In this document: positions 49,774 to 59,084 of the stretch, one piece after another
How the letters are laid out: every line of letters begins with the position of its first letter
How positions within the stretch are numbered: the stretch's first letter is position 1
NCBI GenBank assembly: GCA_025559845.1
Contig: CP048472.1
Coordinates: 62,001 to 126,000 of the forward strand
DNA from: Agrobacterium tumefaciens
GTDB lineage: Bacteria > Pseudomonadota > Alphaproteobacteria > Rhizobiales > Rhizobiaceae
DNA: 64,000 nt
Reading direction: 5' to 3'
Program-made: the position numbers and the translations under genes
Notes under the pieces: model-generated
Database searches by the model: none
What the model was told of the DNA's origin: nothing
The model's input: the letters and a program-made list of their open reading frames with translations, nothing else

Positions 49774-49884
49774 CTTCAAGCTGCCTTTCACATTGGAATC
49801 ATTCGATGCGGGGCGTCGTCAGATATTCCGGTTGTATCGAATGCGGAGCTAGACCCCGAGGTTGCCGATTAAGCAGATATCGCC

Positions 49885-52410
49885 ATGAGACCTTCAGGAA
49901 ACCCGAACGTCGATCTTAGCGGTTCGACTGCATCGCTTGCCGAAGTTCCCGCCGGAGCTACCCCTGTCCTTAATCTAATCGAGCCCAGGAACCGTCCGGC
50001 TGACGACTCGCTTGAGGGCCAAACCGATCGCGGCGAGCATCCATCTGCATCATTTGACTATGATGGCATGAAGCTTGGCGCCGCGGAGCGTGAAGCATAC
50101 GAGAACTGGTGTCCATCGAACCGGCCTACATGGAAAGATCTGGTACTCAGGGCGCGCCTTGATGCAATCGACAGTTCCGCTTGGCTCCCCGATTTGGGCG
50201 AGGAGTCGCCTTTGATCTTCAGATATGAAGGGATTCCGCTGGGTGAGGGGGAACGGCAAGCCTACAAAGAATGGCAAGAGGAGGCTCAGCCCACATGGGA
50301 AGACCTCGTTGTCAACGCACGAATGGCGGTACCTGATCCTTGTGCTGACGTTGCAGACGAGCACAATCCCCTCAAAGAAGGCGAGGAGTTTCGGTCTGAA
50401 GCGTCGAAACGCAAGCGGAAAAAACCGATCGACCAGGACGAGAATTCTCCTACATCGTTTTACTATGACGGGATGAGGCTCGGAGAACCCGAGCGCGAGG
50501 CATATGATAACTGGGGCAACGCGGAGCCGCCCACGTGGAAAGACCTGGTACTTAAGGCGCGCCTTGATGCAATTGACAGCTCCGCCTGGCTCTTTGCTTC
50601 AGAAGGGTCTTCCTCGACTTTTGAGTATGAGGGAATTCCACTGGGTGAGGGGGAACGGCAAGCCTACAAAGAATGGCAAGAGGACGCTCAGCCCACGTGG
50701 GAGGACCTCGTCATTAATGCACGCATGGCAGAACTCGACCATCCTTCTTGGATTACAGACGAGCACAATTCCCTTGAAGAAAACTTAGAGTTTCGGCCCG
50801 ATGCAAGACAGGCCAGCCTGAAGGACTCGACCGACCAGCGGAAGAGTTCTTCCGCGTCATTTATCTATGATGGAATGAAGCTCGGGGAACCCGAGCATGC
50901 TGCATACGAGAACTGGAGCAAACCGGAACGACCGTCATGGGAAGCCCTCATCCTAGATGCGCGCCAGGCTTCCATAGCAAGCTCTTCGGTTTCGAATTCG
51001 TTACTTGCAAAGACATCCTCGCCAGTCTTTCTATACGAGGGAATGTCGCTAGGGGATGCGGAACGTCAAGCGTATGGAAGGTGGAGGCAGCCTGCCCAAC
51101 CGCGATGGCAAAATCTTGTGGTGAACGCGCGCCTTGCGGATCTTGATCCGTTGGCCTGGATTCCCGATGAACATGATCCGTTTGCGGAAGCCGAGGCGCT
51201 TAGCCCCACTTCGCAATCGAGTGGCGCCAACAAGTCCAACCGCGCTTTGGGTAATCAATCAGATTCAGGCCGGCCCGCCTTCGCATATCTGGCAGCACAA
51301 GAGGCGAGTCACCTGCAATCACCGGCATGCTCACAATTGGAAACGAGGCGTGCATTAAATTTCGGGTCGCCTGGACCGGATGCAAATCCAACGGAAAGCA
51401 TCGCCAAATGTAATCGTTTGGATGGCGTCAGTAAAATTAAGCGATTAGGCACCAAAGGCCGCCGGGCAGTAAACGCGACTATTCACGGCGGCAAGTTCGG
51501 TGCGCAAGGACTGTTGTCCGAAGATTGCGGACAAGCGGCTGAGCCCTCTCCGTCGGAACAAACTACTCGGCCGCGAACCGATAATATTGGTACCTATGCA
51601 AGCCGGAAAAACGAACGAGCTCGGCTGGCTACAGAGACCGGGAAATACGAATCGGAGCACATTTTCGGATTTAAGGTCGTCCACGATACTTTGCGGGCGA
51701 CCAAAGAAGGCCGTCGTCTCGAAAGGCCAATGCCGGCATACCTCGAATACAAGGAGCTTCATCGGCAACACGTAGGGACAGGAAGAGGACGGACTGGACT
51801 GGTCGGGCGCGGATGGCCAGATGATGCGAGCTATCGCGCAGATCAAAGGGCAACCCTGTCGGACCCTGTTGCGTCCGCGGAAGGTGCAACAGCTTCAAAT
51901 GGGTACCAGTTGAACCAGCTGGGCTACGCGCACCAGCTCGCCACCCATGGTCTCCAAAGTGAAACGCCCGATGGGGTTACCATGCCAATTCAAGTTGCGA
52001 CAATTAGCTACAACTATACAGTGAGTCGTGATCCGGTCCTTTCACCACCCAGCAAAGAACAAGCGCCCCCATTGCTACACCTTGGGCCTCGTGGGCAAAC
52101 GGAAGCTGTGCTTGCCCGCGAGACCGCATTGACCGGAAAATGGCCAACTCTCGAGCGTGAGTGTCAAGTGTATCAGCGGTTTTTGGCCCTGTACGACGTA
52201 AAGAAGGATCTGGACGCCAAACAACTTGGTGTACGGCAGAAAAAGCAGGCACTCGTTGCGGCGTTGAACCGGACCGCCGGCTTAATTGGCGCGTCACCTT
52301 TGGAAGCTCAATCGTCGACCGCTAAGGTTGAATATACTACCGACGAGCCCGATGAACGACGGGTTTATGATCCGCGCGATCGAGGCAGAGACAAAGCGTT
52401 CAATCGCTGA
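49885..52410 (+). CDS. virD5: VirD5 translocated effector
   Basis: An 841-residue effector reported to enter plant nuclei. Six repeats of about 45 residues fill residues 55-425, alternating two types: YDGMKLG..EREAYENW..PTWKDLVLRARL and YEGIPLGEGERQAYKEW..PTWEDLVVNARM. The pairs start near 50056, 50458 and 50857, so the unit is a pair of about 134 residues. Basic clusters KRKRKKP and KGRRAVNA could act as nuclear signals. The C terminus YDPRDRGRDKAFNR is the arginine-rich type IV signal. Confidence 0.93.
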   Translation: MRPSGNPNVDLSGSTASLAEVPAGATPVLNLIEPRNRPADDSLEGQTDRGEHPSASFDYDGMKLGAAEREAYENWCPSNRPTWKDLVLRARLDAIDSSAWLPDLGEESPLIFRYEGIPLGEGERQAYKEWQEEAQPTWEDLVVNARMAVPDPCADVADEHNPLKEGEEFRSEASKRKRKKPIDQDENSPTSFYYDGMRLGEPEREAYDNWGNAEPPTWKDLVLKARLDAIDSSAWLFASEGSSSTFEYEGIPLGEGERQAYKEWQEDAQPTWEDLVINARMAELDHPSWITDEHNSLEENLEFRPDARQASLKDSTDQRKSSSASFIYDGMKLGEPEHAAYENWSKPERPSWEALILDARQASIASSSVSNSLLAKTSSPVFLYEGMSLGDAERQAYGRWRQPAQPRWQNLVVNARLADLDPLAWIPDEHDPFAEAEALSPTSQSSGANKSNRALGNQSDSGRPAFAYLAAQEASHLQSPACSQLETRRALNFGSPGPDANPTESIAKCNRLDGVSKIKRLGTKGRRAVNATIHGGKFGAQGLLSEDCGQAAEPSPSEQTTRPRTDNIGTYASRKNERARLATETGKYESEHIFGFKVVHDTLRATKEGRRLERPMPAYLEYKELHRQHVGTGRGRTGLVGRGWPDDASYRADQRATLSDPVASAEGATASNGYQLNQLGYAHQLATHGLQSETPDGVTMPIQVATISYNYTVSRDPVLSPPSKEQAPPLLHLGPRGQTEAVLARETALTGKWPTLERECQVYQRFLALYDVKKDLDAKQLGVRQKKQALVAALNRTAGLIGASPLEAQSSTAKVEYTTDEPDERRVYDPRDRGRDKAFNR

Positions 52411-52587
52411 CAAAGTCGCCTAGACAATGATTGTTACGGACTTCGCAATCGATTTCTTGACAGCAGTGCCATTCAACTTTTGATCCACCATCTGCTTGTC
52501 TCGTCCCTGGAAAATAATCGGCGGAGAAACGCACGACAGCTTCTATTGCCAAGCCCCGTGCGATCGATCTCATGGCATATTCCCGTT

Positions 52588-53046
52588 ATGGTCGATTTTT
52601 CGAGGGGCCGCGCAACCTCTCTCAGCAAAGATGAAGTTCTCGCGGGTCCGCCATGGGTCTCCAGGAAAATCCTGGGCGTCACGGTCGGTAAAGAATTGAA
52701 GACTTTAAGCAAACGCGAGCTTGACGCTCAAAGATTACGCGCCGCGGAACGCGCCCTCGATAAACAAGTCTGGCAGAATCCTCCCGTTAACCCCTCCCGG
52801 TCGCAACGAGGAGATGCCAATAGTCATCTTCGAAACGAACGCGATGAGCGGCTAGAGTCGGAGATGACGATCGCGCATCAAGCCGCTTCCGTCTCCGTTG
52901 GCGAGGATCGCCAAGCTCTTGATGCCGCTCGATCGACCTTGAATGAACTGCACAACTCGCCATCGTCGGATGATAGGGCAAACTTGAGTTCGCCGAGAGC
53001 CGAAATTTGCGACCGTACAACGTATCCGCCGTCTCCATCCCATTGA
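52588..53046 (+). CDS. VirE3-like remnant or paralogue between virD5 and virE
   Basis: A 152-residue frame (open upstream to 52480). Residues around WVSRKILGVTVGKELKTLSK and ELDAQRLRAAERALDKQVWQ closely match the VirE3 segment at 56746-56860 (VSKKILGVTVRRKLTTLSEQ, HDAQKLRNSESIEHRKAWQ); flanks do not match. No ribosome site is good, and the C terminus (TTYPPSPSH) lacks the arginine-rich export tail. It may be a degenerated copy of a virE3 C-terminal region or a small separate protein. Confidence 0.45.
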   Translation: MVDFSRGRATSLSKDEVLAGPPWVSRKILGVTVGKELKTLSKRELDAQRLRAAERALDKQVWQNPPVNPSRSQRGDANSHLRNERDERLESEMTIAHQAASVSVGEDRQALDAARSTLNELHNSPSSDDRANLSSPRAEICDRTTYPPSPSH

Positions 53047-53370
53047 ATACGGATATTCCTGAGCATTGAGGTCCGTGCCAATACGTCTCCGGCAAGAGCT
53101 GGAGATTTGGCATGGCGGATGATGAGGGATTTGCTGGGCGCTTTGAGATTGTCGAGGCGCGTCGAGGAATACTATCCCCCTCGACAAGCGAAGAGTCTGA
53201 TCCGTGGGGTCGAGGCCGTGCAGAACACCGTAAACGCTAACGGCGGGATCCCGAATGACCAGTCATTGTGGCATTCCGAAAGAATTACATTCACACGGCA
53301 CCGGTTACTCGATCACTATCTCCTGCGGCCTTATTCGATAAAGTCGTGCTAACTCCGTGACTTGGCAAGA

Positions 53371-53384
53371 ATTACATATGAAAC
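53371..53384 (+). promoter_or_regulatory. Perfect vir box upstream of virE
   Basis: ATTACATATGAAAC matches RTTDCAWWTGHAAY at each position. It lies 481 bp before virE1, so either the virE leader is long or a gene precedes virE1. Confidence 0.7.
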
Positions 53385-53645
53385 GCGATATTCGTTTAAT
53401 GACGGAGGCTCGGATGGTAGATTCACCGAAGGCTCAATTCTATTAGGAGTCTTGATTGTGTCCGAAGAGTGACTGCCGCTGCAGCAGCCTAGAAAGCAAT
53501 GCACGGTGATGATGTTGATCGGACGGCTTTCGTCCCGCCAGGCTACCGGCTGAAGCCGCTTACGTCGATAGTCAAGTTGACCTGGCGGCAAACCGACAAC
53601 CTCACTGTGTGACTTGTTTTGAGCGACTTTTGGTTCAAGAGAAAG

Positions 53646-53780
53646 ATGAAAACCGTCGACGATTGTGGGCTTCCGGCAAAGCATGCGCCACGTCTGAAGA
53701 GAGTTGTGCAGGAGGCCCTACACTCGCACCGGGCCATTCGGGGCCATGAAGATGGAGCAAACCTTAATTTGCACCGATAA
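53646..53780 (+). CDS. Candidate small ORF ahead of virE1
   Basis: Forty-four codons, [20 protein letters not shown] then [20 protein letters not shown] and a stop. The product is helical and basic. The ribosome site is weak. It lies between the vir box at 53371 and virE1. Nopaline plasmids are annotated with a virE0 gene in this spot; I could not confirm that this is it. Confidence 0.3.
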   Translation: MKTVDDCGLPAKHAPRLKRVVQEALHSHRAIRGHEDGANLNLHR

Positions 53781-53864
53781 TTTTCCGTTCGATGGAGTTG
53801 GGCTGGGCAGGATCGGAGCGGAAGGCACTAGGAAAAGCGTAATTTCTGTAGGAGAAACAATGAT

Positions 53865-54056
53865 ATGGTGATCATCAAGCTAAATGCGAATAAAAACATG
53901 CCTGTCTTGGCGGTTGAGAAGCCGCAAGAAATTCACAAAGAGGAGTTGAGCGACCATCACCAGTCAAATGGCTTTACGAGTTTGGATCTCGAAATGATTG
54001 AACTGGAGAATTTTGTCCTTCACTGCCCGCTCCCCGAAGAAAACCTAGCCGGCTAA
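53865..54056 (+). CDS. virE1: VirE1 secretion chaperone
   Basis: A 63-residue acidic protein (NKNMPVLAVEKPQEIHKEEL, LDLEMIELENFVLHCPLPEE). It keeps VirE2 soluble and unable to bind ssDNA until export. GGAG lies 10 nt before the chosen ATG; an ATG 5 bp earlier stops after three codons. virE2 starts 13 bp after its stop. Confidence 0.94.
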   Translation: MVIIKLNANKNMPVLAVEKPQEIHKEELSDHHQSNGFTSLDLEMIELENFVLHCPLPEENLAG

Positions 54057-54069
54057 AAGGAGTTAGACG

Positions 54070-55740
54070 ATGGATCCGAAGGCCGAAGGCAATGGTGAAA
54101 ATATCACTGAGACCGCAGCAGGCAATGTCGAAACTTCTGATTTCGTGAATTTGAAGCGCCAGAAGAGGGAGGGCGTAAATTCCACCGGGATGTCCGAAAT
54201 TGATATGACGGGTAGCCAAGAAACTCCCGAACACAACATGCACGGAAGCCCGACTCACACGGATGATCTCGGCCCGCGGTTGGATGCGGACATGCTCGAT
54301 TCTCAGTCAAGTCATGTTTCTAGCAGCGCTCAAGGCAATCGGTCTGAGGTTGAAAATGAGCTATCCAACTTATTCGCGAAGATGGCTTTACCAGGCCATG
54401 ATCGGCGTACCGACGAGTATATTCTTGTGCGGCAAACCGGACAAGACAAGTTCGCAGGTACTACTAAAGGTAACCTCGATCATCTGCCCACCAAGGCGGA
54501 ATTCAATGCGAGCTGCCGGCTCTATAGGGATGGAGTCGGCAACTACTATCCCCCGCCCCTCGCATTCGAGAGGATCGATATCCCGGAGCAATTGGCTGCA
54601 CAATTGCATAACCTGGAGCCAAGAGAACAGAGTAAACAGTGTTTTCAGTACAAGTTGGAAGTCTGGAATCGCGCTCACGCAGAGATGGGCATCACTGGCA
54701 CCGACATCTTCTATCAAACAGACAAGAATATTAAGCTCGACCGAAATTATAAATTGAGGCCTGAGGATAGATATATACAAACAGAGAAATACGGGCGCAG
54801 AGAAATTCAAAAACGCTATGAGCACCAGTTTCAAGCTGGTTCACTGCTGCCGGATATCTTAATCAAGACCCCGCAAAATGATATACATTTCTCGTACAGG
54901 TTTGCGGGCGACGCTTACGCTAACAAGCGATTTGAGGAATTCGAACGCGCAATCAAAACTAAATACGGTAGCGATACCGAGATCAAGCTCAAATCCAAAT
55001 CTGGGATTATGCATGACTCCAAATATTTGGAATCATGGGAGCGGGGCAGTGCGGATATCCGTTTCGCAGAGTTCGCCGGCGAGAATCGAGCTCACAACAA
55101 GCAGTTTCCGGCTGCGACTGTGAATATGGGAAGGCAGCCAGATGGCCAGGGAGGCATGACTCGCGATCGCCATGTAAGCGTTGACTACCTATTGCAAAAC
55201 CTACCCAACTCCCCTTGGACGCAAGCCTTGAAAGAGGGAAAGTTGTGGGATCGAGTTCAGGTCCTTGCTCGCGACGGAAACCGTTACATGTCACCTTCAA
55301 GACTGGAATATTCCGACCCCGAACACTTTACCCAACTGATGGATAAAGTTGGTCTGCCCGTGTCGATGGGTCGGCAAAGTCATGCGAATAGTGTCAAGTT
55401 TGAGCAGTTTGACAGACAGGCAGCGGTTATTGTTGCGGATGGCCCGAACTTACGTGAGGTTCCAGATTTGTCCCCGGAAAAGTTGCAACAACTGTCTCAA
55501 AAAGATGTCCTGATAGCGGATCGCAATGAAAAGGGGCAAAGAACCGGCACTTACACTAATGTTGTGGAATATGAGCGCCTGATGATGAAATTACCGAGCG
55601 ACGCAGCGCAGCTTCTCGCTGAACCGTCCGATAGATATTCACGTGCTTTTGTCCGGCCGGAGCCAGCATTGCCCCCCATCAGTGACAGCCGGCGGACTTA
55701 TGAAAGCCGACCGCGCGGCCCAACCGTAAACAGTCTGTAG
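54070..55740 (+). CDS. virE2: VirE2 single-stranded DNA-binding effector
   Basis: A 556-residue protein that coats the T-strand in the plant cell. The two nuclear signals are recognisable: LRPEDRYIQTEKYGRR at about residue 230 and KYGSDTEIKLKSKSG at about 297. The N-terminal 100 residues are acidic and variable. The C terminus ESRPRGPTVNSL has the RxR export motif. Confidence 0.95.
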   Translation: MDPKAEGNGENITETAAGNVETSDFVNLKRQKREGVNSTGMSEIDMTGSQETPEHNMHGSPTHTDDLGPRLDADMLDSQSSHVSSSAQGNRSEVENELSNLFAKMALPGHDRRTDEYILVRQTGQDKFAGTTKGNLDHLPTKAEFNASCRLYRDGVGNYYPPPLAFERIDIPEQLAAQLHNLEPREQSKQCFQYKLEVWNRAHAEMGITGTDIFYQTDKNIKLDRNYKLRPEDRYIQTEKYGRREIQKRYEHQFQAGSLLPDILIKTPQNDIHFSYRFAGDAYANKRFEEFERAIKTKYGSDTEIKLKSKSGIMHDSKYLESWERGSADIRFAEFAGENRAHNKQFPAATVNMGRQPDGQGGMTRDRHVSVDYLLQNLPNSPWTQALKEGKLWDRVQVLARDGNRYMSPSRLEYSDPEHFTQLMDKVGLPVSMGRQSHANSVKFEQFDRQAAVIVADGPNLREVPDLSPEKLQQLSQKDVLIADRNEKGQRTGTYTNVVEYERLMMKLPSDAAQLLAEPSDRYSRAFVRPEPALPPISDSRRTYESRPRGPTVNSL

Positions 55741-55806
55741 ATTTCCTGATACCGCGTCAGTGACGAAGCCCTTTAGTTCAAAATATGCATTTGAAAGGAT
55801 TCAACA

Positions 55807-57861
55807 ATGGTCGACACGACGAAGAAGAGTGTCGCGAAGTCGCTTACGGCTGACATGCGCCGTTCTGCTAAGCGGCTTTCTAAGCAAATGCGTAAAGCCT
55901 CGCTTACTGAAGAGGAGGCAACAAGGAATCTAGCCCGGCTCGAAACGCCGGACCAGAAGCGAAAATATGTCGCCGATATGCAGACAATCGACAAGCTGGA
56001 AGACGGCTTTCGAGGCGAAATAAGCTATAAAATGCTTGGAAATAAACAGCTTCGGGTCGACAGCCCAAAAGAATTAACGCGCGAGCATGGTATAATAAGA
56101 AAAACAAGAAAGGTTCTGAAGCGTAACGCAGAGACTGGCAATGTTTACTTGGGTCTCCACGAAAAGAAGACCTGGAGGAGCGTTAGCAGCCATCTTTATG
56201 CCGAGGACGGTACACTTCGCGCGAAGCATGTGAAATACAAAGACGGACGCTTTGAAGAAAAATGGGAACGAGACGAAAATGGCCTGCTGTTCCGCACGCA
56301 GTTTGTCAACCGAAATCGGCTATTTCAACCTATTTCCGAGAAGGTCAGCACACCCTACCGGAGCGGACCGGAAAACCGGCTCTTTCGTGAACTAACCCGT
56401 CGAAAAGGTTCCAAGCAGGAAACTTTTGAGCGGGACGAAAAAGGCAACCTCGAGCTCATCGGCAGCAAACGTCTCGGCTTTTCCAAGAATTCGACGAAAG
56501 CCGTGGATCGTCAGACCTCTCAGACGACAATTCGAAAACTTGGTGGCGCATTCAGCAAATCTTATAGATCCCTGCTAGACACAGAGGGCAACGAACTTGG
56601 CCGAGATATATCGAGTCATCGACGGCTCTTCAACAAGCGATCGGCTGTCTACGATGAGGCTAGCGGGCAATTGACGAGCACCAAGCATACGTTCGGTAAG
56701 ATCTACAAGAGTGAAACAGCGTATTTGAACGCTGATATCAAAAAAGTCTCAAAAAAGATACTCGGCGTGACGGTTCGTCGGAAACTGACGACGCTAAGTG
56801 AACAAGAACACGACGCTCAGAAGCTGCGAAATTCGGAATCCATTGAGCATAGGAAGGCTTGGCAAGAGCGCGCAGTTATCCCTAGATCGCCTCCACGGGA
56901 GACGGCAAATGTGGATTCGGCGCCGCAGTCGCATCTGGTCAACTCTCTTAGAGACGGCCGTCGTGATGAGGCTGAGCCTAGGGTTGTGCCTGCAAAAGAC
57001 CGACGATTTGATGGCGTTATACAAAATTCACCCTTGTTTCGGCAACCGAACTCCGAGCGACGGGTCGGTTCCCAAACACTACCTCCATCGTCAAATGTGC
57101 GTGCCTCAGATCCAGTTTTTCCAAGGGAAGGCGCTAAGTCGGAAAAAGGGCCAGTGGCGGTCAATCTCCAGCGTGATAATGAAAGGGAAAAGCAAGAGGA
57201 AAAAAACCTCAGTGAGAGGCGGGGAAATCTCTTCCGGTCAAGCCGGTCAATAACAGAGATGTCGTTTCCCGGATCGCCGGAAAGAATAACGATGTTAGGT
57301 TCGCGGCGGGCCTCGATAAACCCATCCGCCGATCCGCAATCGCCGGTCGGCAGAACGGATTCCCAAGCGCCGCCGATGTCCTTATTTCCGATCAATAATC
57401 ATCAGTCGGATCCAAACGAGCAAGAGCTCTTGAGTTTCCTGCATAGCGTGCCAGTCCCGCCGCCTTTGGAAGTACATGGCGCACCAGGCGGGCGTGTTGA
57501 GGACAGCCTCCGTGGAGCTTCCGGAGACAGCCTGGTGCGAACGAGTTCAGTGTCGGAGAGTGTGTTCGATGAACATTCGCAAGGGCCTTTGGAACGCGAT
57601 CACTCGACCAATGCGACAAGTGAGCGCTTTGATCCGCAGGCTTTGTTTGGCGAACCGGGCTTGTCGCGCGTCTCAGAAACACGACCAGAACTCTCGATGC
57701 AAGGCGACCATTTGACAAATTCGGAACAGCAAGCGTTACTGAATGAACTGCTTAGTGTGCCATTACCGGGTCCTTTGCCGAAGGCGGATCATGAGCGACC
57801 GAGGGTTTTGGAAAGCTCACGGAGCCGAGAGCGCTCCATGTCAGGAGGGCTTTCACTTTAG
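55807..57861 (+). CDS. virE3: VirE3 translocated effector
   Basis: A 684-residue basic effector that helps VirE2 into the nucleus and acts on host transcription. The N terminus is highly basic (RRSAKRLSKQMRKASLTEEE). The C-terminal part has two copies of a short motif, NEQELLSFLHSVPVPPPLE and SEQQALLNELLSVPLPGPLP. The end SSRSRERSMSGGLSL is the arginine-rich export signal. Last gene of virE. Confidence 0.94.
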   Translation: MVDTTKKSVAKSLTADMRRSAKRLSKQMRKASLTEEEATRNLARLETPDQKRKYVADMQTIDKLEDGFRGEISYKMLGNKQLRVDSPKELTREHGIIRKTRKVLKRNAETGNVYLGLHEKKTWRSVSSHLYAEDGTLRAKHVKYKDGRFEEKWERDENGLLFRTQFVNRNRLFQPISEKVSTPYRSGPENRLFRELTRRKGSKQETFERDEKGNLELIGSKRLGFSKNSTKAVDRQTSQTTIRKLGGAFSKSYRSLLDTEGNELGRDISSHRRLFNKRSAVYDEASGQLTSTKHTFGKIYKSETAYLNADIKKVSKKILGVTVRRKLTTLSEQEHDAQKLRNSESIEHRKAWQERAVIPRSPPRETANVDSAPQSHLVNSLRDGRRDEAEPRVVPAKDRRFDGVIQNSPLFRQPNSERRVGSQTLPPSSNVRASDPVFPREGAKSEKGPVAVNLQRDNEREKQEEKNLSERRGNLFRSSRSITEMSFPGSPERITMLGSRRASINPSADPQSPVGRTDSQAPPMSLFPINNHQSDPNEQELLSFLHSVPVPPPLEVHGAPGGRVEDSLRGASGDSLVRTSSVSESVFDEHSQGPLERDHSTNATSERFDPQALFGEPGLSRVSETRPELSMQGDHLTNSEQQALLNELLSVPLPGPLPKADHERPRVLESSRSRERSMSGGLSL

Positions 57862-58231
57862 AATGAAATTACCGATTCAAGTGTCCACCCAGTGGCTTGA
57901 TTGAAACAGGCCAAGATGTGCGGAACACACCACTTCGAGGTGGTGCTCGAGGAATAGTTCAGAGTTGTGACATCCCGCTGCGCAGCCTCTACGCATATTA
58001 GATGACTCTGCGAGAACGTTTGTGTAGCTTGCAATGTAGCTATGTTGAACCGCCAGCCCATAGGAGCAATGCCGTGAGTGTCTCATCAAAGCCCACCTGC
58101 CGTGTCGTGCGGCCCCGCGATACCTATGCCGGAAAACAGGGCTTCAGCGTAACCGATGTCCTACCCCCCCGTTGTTCTCGCCGCCCTAATCTGTGATCGG
58201 CTTTCCATGGACGAGCAACGGGAGTTTCTCC
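57862..58231. other. Gap after virE3
   Basis: No supported gene. The right part probably contains an IS66 end (GGGCTTCAGCGTAACCGATG near 58139 resembles such an end) but I could not fix it. Confidence 0.4.
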
Positions 58232-58731
58232 ATGGAGAGTACATTGGAGTTTCTCACAACCAGGAAGTCTGGACGTGAGATTCACCGGCATTGGCCGGAC
58301 GAGGTCAAGGCGCAGATCGTTTCGGAAAGCTTGAGACCTGGCGCGCGATGGTGAATGAGGGCGCCGAGCGCTATGGATTGCGGGCGAACCGCCTTTCGAC
58401 TTGGCGAACGATGGCGCGGCAGGGCAAGCTTGTTCTACCTGCACCCGATGACCCAGTGGAGTTCGCAGCGGTAGTCATCGATCCACCCGTTGCGGAGCCG
58501 CTGATCAATAAAACTAGCCGCCCTGAGATCATCGTCGGCGCTGTCACCATCCGCCTGGAAGAAGGTGCGTCTGCCGCCCGCATTGCCGCTATTGCGCGTG
58601 CCTGCGCGGTTCCGGCATGATCTTTCCGTCGAACCGCGTACGGATCATGGTCGCGACCAAGCCGGTCGACTTCCGTAAAGGTCATGATGGATTGGCGGCA
58701 TTGGTCAAGAATGAGCTGCGCAAAGATGCCG
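58232..58731 (+). pseudogene. IS66-family tnpA (frameshifted) and tnpB start
   Basis: tnpA begins MESTLEFLTTRKSGREIHRH then WPDEVKAQIVSESLRPGA; the frame is lost near 58347 and resumes as ERYGLRANRLSTWRTMARQG to its stop at 58620. tnpB begins at 58617 by a 4-bp overlap (MIFPSNRVRIMVATKPVDFR then [17 protein letters not shown]) and ends at about 58731, where traR sequence begins. tnpC and the right end are missing. Confidence 0.85.
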
Positions 58732-58734
58732 TAA

Positions 58735-59053
58735 TCGGCCGCATGCGCATAGAAGGTGCGCTCTTCCTTCGACAGCCCCGGCCGTTCCTGCTCCCCGACC
58801 ATGCGAAGACATGCTTCCTGGATCTTGCGCGTTTGACGACCGGATCGAGGGCGTCGAATTTCTTGTCGAAATAGGTTGATTGCCACTCGCGGTGATAGTT
58901 GGTCACCGCGATGATATGCTTGTGCTGGATGTGAAGGTAGGCAAAACCGGTGAAGCCGAAATGCTCGGCGAAGTCCGCGAGCCCGGTCTTCAGGATGCAT
59001 TCATCGCCCTCGATTGCGGCAAGATCGGTCAACTTGTCCAGCCAGTGCTGCAT
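58735..59053 (-). pseudogene. traR: Second traR copy, truncated and frameshifted
   Basis: The first 87 residues match TraR ([20 protein letters not shown], keeping W57, D70 and W85). A one-base loss after FAWSG, near 58795, shifts the frame; the original frame continues as [20 protein letters not shown] then DYGI and is then cut by the IS66 tnpB fragment. The dimer helix and DNA-binding domain are gone. Confidence 0.92.
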
Positions 59054-59084
59054 TCCATACCCCCATCTGTGATTACAACTATCC

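Larger units (their letters stand above)
53047..53864. other. virE upstream region
   Basis: Holds a perfect vir box and a possible 44-codon ORF, both listed separately. The rest has no supported gene. Confidence 0.45.
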
